From assembly GCA_002708395.1 (NCBI GenBank), contig PANP01000053.1:1-5590 (forward strand): a stretch of DNA of 5,590 nucleotides, given 5' to 3'. How positions within the stretch are numbered: position 1 is the stretch's first letter; each line of letters starts with the position of its first letter. Position numbers and translations under genes: made by a program. Origin of the DNA: Dehalococcoidia bacterium. GTDB lineage: Bacteria > Chloroflexota > Dehalococcoidia > UBA3495. Shown here piece after piece: positions 1 through 5,091 of the stretch. A model generated the notes under the pieces. The model was not told the DNA's origin, did no database searches, and saw only the letters and a list, made by a program, of their open reading frames with translations.

Positions 1-237
1 TTGGACGACGCCCAGAGAAAAAGTGCTACCGAGGAACGGTTCTCCGCGCTGGTGACTGACGCCATGCTGGACGCGGTATTCGTGGGGGGAGAACCGGAGT
101 ACTGCATCGAGCGGATGATTGAGCTTCGAGACACGGCTCAGAAGTACGGGTTCAAACAGTTGATGTATTCCGAGTTGGGCCCGGACGTGGAAGAAAGCCT
201 GCGCCTGTTGTGCGACGAAATAGTTCCGGCTGTCTAA
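1..237 (+). CDS. LLM-class (luciferase-like) flavin-dependent oxidoreductase, C-terminal fragment
   Basis: The reading frame is open from the first base and ends at TAA 235-237, so only the last 78 codons are present. The TTG at base 1 is probably an internal codon, since the family is usually about 300-350 residues long. What is visible is the typical tail of luciferase-like monooxygenases. A 'D-A-M-L-D...F-V-G-G-E-P-E' segment (residues 20-33) matches the usual 'GTPEEV' turn. A helix follows, then 'YGFKQLMYSELGPD' (residues 49-62), which resembles the last barrel strand, and then the closing 'EESLRLLCDEIVPAV' helix. Such enzymes use FMN or F420 to oxidise or monooxygenate small organic molecules in the cytoplasm. 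The flavin-binding and catalytic parts lie outside the window, so neither cofactor nor substrate can be assigned. It is followed 92 bases later by a same-strand ThDP enzyme. Confidence 0.72.
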   Translation: MDDAQRKSATEERFSALVTDAMLDAVFVGGEPEYCIERMIELRDTAQKYGFKQLMYSELGPDVEESLRLLCDEIVPAV

Positions 238-259
238 CCCCAACTTGGATATTTGGCTT

Positions 260-277
260 GCCGGTTGCAATTCCGGC
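260..277 (+). other. Small inverted repeat between the LLM and ThDP-enzyme genes
   Basis: GCCGG (260-264) and CCGGC (273-277) flank the 8-base loop TTGCAATT, so a 5-bp GC-rich hairpin could form in the transcript 22 bases after the LLM stop codon. No T-run follows, so a classical Rho-independent terminator is not supported. It could be a weak attenuator or an mRNA 3'-end stabiliser, or have no function. Confidence 0.25.
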
Positions 278-313
278 GTGTTCCCTGAGACACTAGCATC
301 CTAATCGATCAGT

Positions 314-320
314 AAGGAGG
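314..320 (+). promoter_or_regulatory. Strong Shine-Dalgarno for the ThDP enzyme (decides a TTG start)
   Basis: AAGGAGG lies 9 bases before the TTG at 330-332 and is a near-perfect complement of the 16S rRNA tail. There is no ATG in this frame until codon 63, which is past the catalytic Glu at position 57. The ribosome site therefore fixes the start at TTG 330. Confidence 0.85.
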
Positions 321-329
321 GAAGTCCTC

Positions 330-2027
330 TTGACGCAAGCGAAAGACGGTGGAGAAGCGATTCTGGAGGCGTTCCGGAATCTGGACATCGATTACATCAT
401 AGCCTCGCCGGGCTCCGAGTGGGCCCCGGTATGGGAAGCCCTTGCCCGGCAGCGAATCAACGAATCCGACGGCCCCACCTACATCAATTGCTGGCATGAA
501 ACCCTGGCCGTGGACATGGCCATCGGCTACACACGAATAACCGGCAGGATGCAGGCCGTTCTGCTTCATGCCGGGGTGGGTCTGCTGCAGGGTAGCATGG
601 GCATTCACAGCGCCACATTGGGCGAGGTACCCATGCTGGTATGCTCCGGTGAAGCCAACAGTTACGGGGAAAATCCCGAGATTGACCCCCAAGCCCAATG
701 GTATCGTAATCTGAGCGTGGTCGGTGGCCCGAACAAGTTCGTCGACACCTTCACCAAGTGGAGCGGCCAGGCCACCAGCCCTTACACGCTCTATGAACAG
801 TTGGTTCGGGCCGGCGAGATGGCTCAAAGAGTGCCCCAGGGTCCGACCTACCTGGACGTTCCCATCGAGAGCATGATTCACGACTGGACACCACCGGCCA
901 AGATTCGCAAAGTTCCGGGAGCGCCAAAGAATCAACCGACGCCAGATTCCATCAGCAACCTTGCCGAATTACTGTCCAACAGCAAAAATCCTCTGATAAT
1001 AACAGAGTCGGCCGGGCGGACGCCCGAGGGCTTCGCCAGCCTGGTCAAGCTTTGCGATATGCTGGCTATCCCGGTGGTGGAGAGCGCGGCAGTATACTCC
1101 AATTTCCCCAAGAGCCACCCGATGCACATGGGGTTCAATCCACGGCCCTACATGAATGAGGCCGACTTGGTTCTGGTTATCGCCAGCCGGTCTCCCTGGT
1201 ATCCCCCTTACCAAGGTCCGAGCAATGCCACCGTGGTAGTGATGGGCGATACCACCCTCAAGGGCCACATGGTCTACCAGAATCTGATGGCCGATCACTA
1301 CGTGGAAGGCGACTTGCCCATCGGCCTGGGACTGCTGTTAGATGCATTGCAATCCAGCGGTGCGGGAAATGCCAGTAAGATCGCAGAGCGGCGGAGCCGC
1401 TGGGAAGCCGAGCACAACAAGATAACCGAAAGCATCCAGGCGGAGCAGGCCGCAGCGAAAACAAAATCTCCCATAGACCCGGTATGGCTCTGCGCCGCAT
1501 TGAACGAGGTCATGCCCAAAGACGTCATATACTCGGAAGAGACTACCTCCCATCGGGGCGCAATTATTCGCCACGTCAACTGGGAAGCCCCCCATGCCTA
1601 CCTCCATCCCAGCGGCGGTCTGGGCCAAGGGCTGGGTCTGGCGTTGGGTGCTAAGCTCGCCAGACCCGATCAGCCCGTGGTCGCTCTGATGGGTGACGGA
1701 GGCTTCCTCTATAACCCGGTTACTCAGAGCTTTGGCGTTGCCTGCGAGGCCGGTCTGCCATTCATGACCGTGATTTTCAACAACGCCAACTACGAAGCCA
1801 TGCGTAGCAATCACTTGCATTACTATCCGAATGGAGACGCTGCAGCCTCAGACATCTGGCACGGCGTCCACATACCGGGCCCCGAATACTCCAAGCTTGT
1901 CGATCCCTTTGGCGGCTATGGTGAGCGGGTGGACGACCCGGCCAAGCTGACGCAGGCTCTGCAAAATGGACTAGACGCGGTTAAGCAAGGCAAGATATCT
2001 ATCATCGATGTTGTTCTTTCCGTATAA
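330..2027 (+). CDS. Thiamine diphosphate-dependent enzyme (acetolactate synthase/benzoylformate decarboxylase superfamily)
   Basis: This 565-residue protein has the three-domain layout and length of the POX/ALS/BFDC group of ThDP enzymes. The N-terminal Pyr domain spans about residues 5-190, with 'ASPGSEWAPVWEAL' (25-38) and the proton-relay glutamate in 'WHETLA' (Glu57), followed by 'AIGYTRITGR'. It closes with 'GPTYLDVP'. A central Rossmann-like domain covers about 205-340. The C-terminal PP domain carries 'HPSGGLGQGLGLALG' (426-440) and the ThDP/Mg motif Gly455-Asp456-Gly457 ... Asn484-Asn485 with the usual 26-residue spacing. Known members cleave or form C-C bonds next to a carbonyl, usually as cytoplasmic dimers or tetramers. 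I do not see enough to call it a true acetolactate synthase: no small subunit gene is adjacent. A decarboxylase or lyase on a carboxylic acid of unknown identity is as likely. It follows a same-strand LLM oxidoreductase gene and may share its pathway. Confidence 0.88.
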   Translation: MTQAKDGGEAILEAFRNLDIDYIIASPGSEWAPVWEALARQRINESDGPTYINCWHETLAVDMAIGYTRITGRMQAVLLHAGVGLLQGSMGIHSATLGEVPMLVCSGEANSYGENPEIDPQAQWYRNLSVVGGPNKFVDTFTKWSGQATSPYTLYEQLVRAGEMAQRVPQGPTYLDVPIESMIHDWTPPAKIRKVPGAPKNQPTPDSISNLAELLSNSKNPLIITESAGRTPEGFASLVKLCDMLAIPVVESAAVYSNFPKSHPMHMGFNPRPYMNEADLVLVIASRSPWYPPYQGPSNATVVVMGDTTLKGHMVYQNLMADHYVEGDLPIGLGLLLDALQSSGAGNASKIAERRSRWEAEHNKITESIQAEQAAAKTKSPIDPVWLCAALNEVMPKDVIYSEETTSHRGAIIRHVNWEAPHAYLHPSGGLGQGLGLALGAKLARPDQPVVALMGDGGFLYNPVTQSFGVACEAGLPFMTVIFNNANYEAMRSNHLHYYPNGDAAASDIWHGVHIPGPEYSKLVDPFGGYGERVDDPAKLTQALQNGLDAVKQGKISIIDVVLSV

Positions 2028-2051
2028 GAACCAAGGTCCCAACGTATCTGA

Positions 2052-2080
2052 GAAACCGTCGGGGCTTTCCCTGTTTTTCC
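2052..2080 (+). terminator. Possible weak terminator after the ThDP enzyme
   Basis: About 25 bases after the stop codon, GAAA (2052-2055) can pair with TTTC (2066-2069), with an inner CC/GG pair and a one-base bulge. A short pyrimidine stretch containing five T residues (2074-2078) comes next. The stem is short and imperfect, so termination here is only suggested; its position just before a promoter-like sequence fits. Confidence 0.2.
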
Positions 2081-2081
2081 C

Positions 2082-2110
2082 TTGCGGCACTCGTAACCTG
2101 GAGCTATCAT
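2082..2110 (+). promoter_or_regulatory. Putative sigma70-type promoter for the DUF3090/kinase pair
   Basis: TTGCGG (2082-2087) and TATCAT (2105-2110) are separated by 17 bases. The -10 matches TATAAT at five of six positions; the -35 matches TTGACA only at TTG. Transcription would be expected to begin about 7 bases downstream, at about 2117-2118, which is the A of the ATG. The nearest Shine-Dalgarno-like GGAG (2100-2103) lies 14 bases from the start codon and upstream of this transcription start, so the mRNA would be leaderless. This is inferred from sequence alone. Confidence 0.42.
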
Positions 2111-2117
2111 AGACGCC

Positions 2118-2648
2118 ATGGAGCCACCAGAGGTCAAATACTCACTGGGCGCGGTGTCACGCATCGTGCCCAACACATTCGGGGAACCGGGACAACGCAC
2201 CTTTAACCTAGTGCTGGAGTCCGGTGAAGCCCGATGCACCGTCTGGCTAGAGAAGGAGCAACTGTTTCAGTTGGGGATCTATCTTCAAGAAGCCGTTGAA
2301 TCTCTCTCCGACGAAGACAAAGCCAGGGAAACCCAGGGAAAAGAGCCGGCGTGGACCGGTGAGGGGATATCCCTGGACTTCAAAGTCGGCCAGGTGATGC
2401 TGAACTACGACCAGGACAGCAACTCCTTTCGGATGCTGGCTTATGAGCGGGAAGAAGAAGAGGCTACCGAGGACGGCGCCTCGGTGAGTTTCTGGATGAG
2501 CCTCCAGCAAGCCGGCTCCGTTTCCGAAGAAGCCTTGCAGATCTGCGCCGCCGGGCGTCCCCGGTGCTTCCTGTGCGGTCTCCCCATCAACCCTGATGGA
2601 CACGTTTGTCCCAGAGCTAACGGCCACACCGTTCTGGAAGCCGGCTGA
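2118..2648 (+). CDS. DUF3090 family protein (TIGR03847-type conserved hypothetical)
   Basis: This 176-residue soluble protein has no signal peptide or membrane segment. It carries the hallmarks I recall for DUF3090: 'GEPGQRTF' at residues 22-29, 'LEKEQ' at 45-49, and a C-terminal 'CGLPINPDGHVCPRANGH' block. In that block Cys150, Cys153, His162, Cys164 and His170 could form a small metal-binding knuckle. An acidic stretch (about 111-119) precedes the segment leading to it. The ATG at 2118 puts GEPG about 21 residues from the N-terminus, as in family members. The function is unknown in all members known to me. In Actinobacteria the family is reported in a conserved cluster with a SCO1664/TIGR03843 protein and a histidine-phosphatase-like protein. 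Here the SCO1664-type gene follows after 29 bases, which strongly supports the assignment and a shared role; the phosphatase gene is not in the window. Confidence 0.85.
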   Translation: MEPPEVKYSLGAVSRIVPNTFGEPGQRTFNLVLESGEARCTVWLEKEQLFQLGIYLQEAVESLSDEDKARETQGKEPAWTGEGISLDFKVGQVMLNYDQDSNSFRMLAYEREEEEATEDGASVSFWMSLQQAGSVSEEALQICAAGRPRCFLCGLPINPDGHVCPRANGHTVLEAG

Positions 2649-2677
2649 CCCAGGCCGCAACAGAAATAGGGGTCTCG

Positions 2678-3388
2678 TTGAACCTAGATCAGTCTACGTT
2701 AGAATTAATCCACGACGGCGAAATCGTTTCCTGCCAGCTCACTCCCGCTGGTTCTAATTACACTTTTCTCGCCCAGCTTCAACTGGGTGACCGGCAAGGG
2801 CTGGCGATCTACAAACCTCGAGACGGTGAGTCGCCCCTGTGGGATTTTCCCAGCGGTACGCTGTATAAGCGGGAGTACGCCTCCTTCCTGCTCAGCGAAA
2901 TCTTGGGCTGGGACTTCATACCCTATACCATCATCCGCGACGGTCCCTATGGCATCGGCACGGTTCAGCACTATATCGACCATGATCCCAAGCAGAACTA
3001 CTACAACCTCACCGACGATAACTCGGACGAGTTGCGGAAGATTGCTTGCTTCGACTTGGTGGCTAACAGCACCGACCGGAAGCCGAATCATCTTCTTGTG
3101 GACGAAGCAGGAAAGCTGTGGAGCATCGACCACGGGCTGACGTTTCACTCTGAGACGAAGATTCGCACGGTGATCTGGGATTTTGGCGGCAGACGTATCG
3201 CCAGGCCCCATCTGAATGCGTTACGCTACCTGGCAAAGCAACTGGAGTCCCCGGAGGGCCAGGTTCAGGAAATGCTTGATCAGTTGCACCCCAGTGAAGT
3301 AGCCGCCCTGCATCACCGCATCGAGTGGGTGTTGGACGAAGGAACCTACCCCGGTCTCCCCCGCCAGGCCCGCCGCAGACGGCAGTAG
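2678..3388 (+). CDS. SCO1664 family protein, PI3/4-kinase-like (TIGR03843-type)
   Basis: This 236-residue soluble protein carries a compact set of kinase motifs of the PI3/4-kinase/HipA type. 'LAIYKP' (42-47) has a candidate ATP-binding Lys46. 'REYASFLLSEILGW' (65-78) looks like the helix that anchors it. 'FDLVANSTDRKPNHLL' (125-140) provides a catalytic-loop-like Asp133-Arg134. 'SIDHGLTF' (149-156) supplies the metal-binding Asp151. These residues are intact, so an ATP-using phosphotransferase is plausible, but its substrate is unknown and no activity is established that I know of. The TTG at 2678 is taken as start: AGGGG (2668-2672) lies 5 bases upstream and the next in-frame ATG is at codon 199, after all motifs. 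It is very probably co-transcribed with the DUF3090 gene. An Arg-rich tail (229-235) ends the protein. A lipid or protein kinase and a nucleotide-binding pseudokinase are the main alternatives. Confidence 0.85.
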   Translation: MNLDQSTLELIHDGEIVSCQLTPAGSNYTFLAQLQLGDRQGLAIYKPRDGESPLWDFPSGTLYKREYASFLLSEILGWDFIPYTIIRDGPYGIGTVQHYIDHDPKQNYYNLTDDNSDELRKIACFDLVANSTDRKPNHLLVDEAGKLWSIDHGLTFHSETKIRTVIWDFGGRRIARPHLNALRYLAKQLESPEGQVQEMLDQLHPSEVAALHHRIEWVLDEGTYPGLPRQARRRRQ

Positions 3389-3430
3389 GCATCAGAGCCT
3401 TGAGTCGAATCTCTCCATGATCAGAACCGG

Positions 3431-4627
3431 TTAATCCAGGTATCGCCGCCGGGCATCGGCCACCGCTTGCTGGTACACATCTTGCAGCGGCATCCCCGAC
3501 TCCAAAGCTATCTTTCGGCAATCCTCATATTCCGGAGCAGCGCTGACGGCCTTCCCAGCCAGGTACTTAACCTTGACCCCAATCACACCCGACCCGGTTT
3601 CCATCGCTTCGTTCCGACGCTCCGCTGCGTACCGCTCCACGGGCCTAGTCCTGATTCCAAGGGTGGTCGTTTCCCGCAGGATAAGTTCATAGGCAGCAGT
3701 TTCCAGATCCTGGGGCACCAGGGTGGACAGCATCACGCCGGGCCGGTTCTTCTTCATCTGGATGGGCGTATACCAAACGTCCAGAGCGCCCAGAGCAAAT
3801 AGCTGCTCCTGGGCGTAACCCACCACCTCACCCGTCACATCGTCCAGGTTGGTTTCCAACAGAACGATGCCACCCTGCCGCCCGGCAACGGACGCTTCCG
3901 CTGTCTCGCCCAACCAAACCCTGATCGCATTGGGGAAACCTTCAGGGTCCTTGTTCCCCAGGCCGATGCCCACGGCGGTCACCGAGAACGGCGGCCGCTG
4001 AAATTCTGCCAGAGTCGTCATCAGTGACGCGCCAGTTGGAGTGGTCAATTCACCGGCTCCCTTATGAACCGGTAGGTCCGCCACCACCGGGGCGCCTGAC
4101 ATCGCCACCAACTCCAGCGTAGCCGGGGCCGGATTGGAGTATCCGCCAGCCCATCTGGGAGGTGTCGACTCGCCCAGGATGATGGGCGCAGCGTACACTC
4201 GTTCCACACCCAACTGGTGCAGGCCGGAAACCACTCCCACCACGTCCACGAGCGTATCCACGGTGCCCAATTCTTCCAGCTCAAGGATATCCTCGGATTC
4301 CCCGTGAACCCGGCATTCGGCGCGCCACAGGGCCGACAGCACTGCACTGGCTTGAGCTATCACCCCCTCCGGAAGGGTGCTCTTCGCCACTGTATCCAAC
4401 AAGGAGCTCGGAGTGAATCGTTTGGCATTCTCGTCGAGTTGAACATTCATCTTGGTGCCCCGCATCTCGCAGCGGGTGTCCTGGGTAACCTGTAGCTCGT
4501 AGCCCGATATGCCCATCTTGTTCAGGTCGGTTTGAAGGGTCTCCAGGGAAAGGCCGAGATCCAGCAGGGCTCCCAATAGCATATCGCCGCTGGCTCCTCC
4601 GACCGGTTGTATATAAGCTATCCGCAA
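3431..4627 (-). CDS. larC: LarC-like nickel-pincer cofactor biosynthesis protein (DUF111), divergent
   Basis: LarC is the CTP-dependent nickel insertase that completes the nickel-pincer nucleotide cofactor of lactate racemase and related LarA enzymes, acting in the cytoplasm. This 398-residue protein shows 'GGASGDMLLGALLDLG' (10-25), 'GTVDTLVDVVG' (121-131), 'PAPATLEL' (166-173), 'ELTTPTGASLM' (193-203), 'NLDDVTGE' (260-267), 'PIQMKKNRPG' (288-297), 'ETTTLGIR' (319-326) and 'PEYED' (365-369). The N- and C-terminal halves are in one frame, unlike Lactiplantibacillus plantarum, where a programmed frameshift joins larC1 and larC2. The start is TTG at 4627 with GAGGTGA just upstream; the next ATG is inside the GASGDM motif. 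Several histidines usual in LarC (the HFHE motif and the HG before PAPAT) are replaced, and no His-rich linker is seen. No larA, larB or larE lies nearby, so the symbol marks family membership rather than proven function. Confidence 0.85.
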   Translation of the reverse strand: MRIAYIQPVGGASGDMLLGALLDLGLSLETLQTDLNKMGISGYELQVTQDTRCEMRGTKMNVQLDENAKRFTPSSLLDTVAKSTLPEGVIAQASAVLSALWRAECRVHGESEDILELEELGTVDTLVDVVGVVSGLHQLGVERVYAAPIILGESTPPRWAGGYSNPAPATLELVAMSGAPVVADLPVHKGAGELTTPTGASLMTTLAEFQRPPFSVTAVGIGLGNKDPEGFPNAIRVWLGETAEASVAGRQGGIVLLETNLDDVTGEVVGYAQEQLFALGALDVWYTPIQMKKNRPGVMLSTLVPQDLETAAYELILRETTTLGIRTRPVERYAAERRNEAMETGSGVIGVKVKYLAGKAVSAAPEYEDCRKIALESGMPLQDVYQQAVADARRRYLD

Positions 4628-4630
4628 AAG

Positions 4631-4637
4631 TCACCTC
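4631..4637 (-). promoter_or_regulatory. Shine-Dalgarno for the LarC-like gene (decides a TTG start)
   Basis: On the - strand GAGGTGA is a seven-base perfect match to the anti-Shine-Dalgarno, three bases before the TTG at 4627-4625 (six bases if counted from the GAGG core). It fixes the non-ATG start. Confidence 0.8.
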
Positions 4638-4660
4638 GCTTAGGGTCAAGCCCTTCCGTA

Positions 4661-4688
4661 TTGAGCGGCATTGGCAATATTGTACAAT
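4661..4688 (+). promoter_or_regulatory. Putative promoter for the VOC gene
   Basis: TTGAGC (4661-4666) and TACAAT (4683-4688) are separated by 16 bases. The -10 matches consensus at five of six positions and the -35 at four of six. Transcription would start near 4695, giving a leader of about 37 bases that contains the Shine-Dalgarno of the VOC gene. The -10 lies inside the perfect palindrome ATTGTACAAT (4679-4688). Confidence 0.45.
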
Positions 4689-4707
4689 CTAAGCCGTTCA
4701 GTGCGAA
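4679..4707 (-). promoter_or_regulatory. Putative promoter for the LarC-like gene, sharing the palindromic -10
   Basis: Because ATTGTACAAT (4679-4688) reads the same on both strands, the - strand also has TACAAT (4684-4679). A -35-like TTCGCA (4707-4702) lies 17 bases upstream of it and matches TTGACA at four of six positions. Transcription would start near 4672, giving a leader of about 45 bases. The -35 is weak, so this call is tentative. Confidence 0.33.
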
Positions 4708-4716
4708 GGAGAGCCG

Positions 4717-4721
4717 GGAGG
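4717..4721 (+). promoter_or_regulatory. Shine-Dalgarno for the VOC gene (decides a GTG start)
   Basis: GGAGG, within GGGAGGT 4716-4722, lies 10 bases before the GTG at 4732-4734. The next in-frame ATG is at codon 16, past the start of the first VOC beta strand, so GTG 4732 is preferred. Confidence 0.75.
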
Positions 4722-4731
4722 TTAGGCCACC

Positions 4732-5091
4732 GTGACGGTCCAGAACATCAGCGCAGTGACTTTGGCCGTGAAAGACATGGCCAAGGCGGTAGACTTCTAC
4801 CAGGCCAAAATGGGGCTGGTGGTTCGCTATGGGGGGCCAACAGCGTCATTTACCAGCTTTGAAGTGGGGCAAAGTTACTTGAACCTCATCCTGGCAACCG
4901 AGGGCGGATGGTCTTGGTGGGGCCGGTTGATTCTTCACGTGGACGATGTGGACGCTATCTACAATCGCCTGACGAGTGCCGGTCTCTCCCCCGACGCTCC
5001 TCCGGAAGACGCTAGTTGGGGTGAGCGGTACTTCCACATCAGCGACCCGGACGGCCACGAACTTAGCTTCGCCAAGCGTCTCGGGGATTAG
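4732..5091 (+). CDS. VOC family protein (glyoxalase/bleomycin-resistance/dioxygenase fold)
   Basis: This 119-residue protein has the paired beta-alpha-beta-beta-beta modules of the vicinal oxygen chelate fold. The first is 'VTLAVKDMAKAVDFYQ' (9-24), leading to 'MGLVVRYGG'. The second is 'LILHVDDVDAIYNRL' (66-80), followed by 'AGLSPDAPPEDASWGERYFHISDPDGHELSF' spread over 83-113, with the familiar DPDG turn at 105-108. Family members act as small dimeric enzymes or binding proteins: glyoxalases, dioxygenases, epimerases, or resistance proteins that sequester a drug. The usual first metal-binding His at the start of strand one appears to be Ala8, and the one opening the second module appears to be Arg65. 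Glu110 is the only clear candidate ligand, so a metal-independent or drug-binding role is as likely as an enzyme. Its stop TAG (5089-5091) overlaps the stop of the convergent ychF gene. Substrate unknown. Confidence 0.82.
   Translation: MTVQNISAVTLAVKDMAKAVDFYQAKMGLVVRYGGPTASFTSFEVGQSYLNLILATEGGWSWWGRLILHVDDVDAIYNRLTSAGLSPDAPPEDASWGERYFHISDPDGHELSFAKRLGD

Noticed and set aside
238..329. Search for a promoter upstream of the ThDP enzyme
   Set aside because: TTGCAA (265-270) and TAGCAT (294-299) look like -35 and -10 boxes but are 23 bases apart, too far for a sigma70 promoter; no better pair was found.
309..935. Long open frame on the - strand opposite the ThDP enzyme gene
   Set aside because: Its product has no recognisable motif, while the + strand frame carries complete ThDP-enzyme motifs across the same bases; it is a shadow frame. 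Similar - strand frames at 932-1820 were rejected for the same reason.
2323..2341. Two copies of CCAGGGAAA in tandem with a 10-base period
   Set aside because: Only two copies, inside the DUF3090 coding frame in a low-conservation stretch; a chance repeat rather than an array.
2247..2660. Open frame on the - strand opposite the DUF3090 gene
   Set aside because: It lies opposite a clear DUF3090 protein with family motifs and shows no motif of its own.
2787..3140. Second + strand frame inside the kinase-like gene
   Set aside because: Its Ser/Thr/Pro-rich, motif-free product is typical of an out-of-frame reading; the kinase motifs are in the other frame.
3389..3433. Search for a bidirectional terminator between the kinase-like gene and the LarC-like gene
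   Set aside because: The 42-base gap holds only the 8-base palindrome AACCGGTT (3425-3432), which overlaps the LarC stop codon; there is no stem plus T-run.
3431..4627. Programmed frameshift in the LarC-like gene, as in larC1/larC2
   Set aside because: Both halves are encoded in one uninterrupted frame, so no frameshift is needed.
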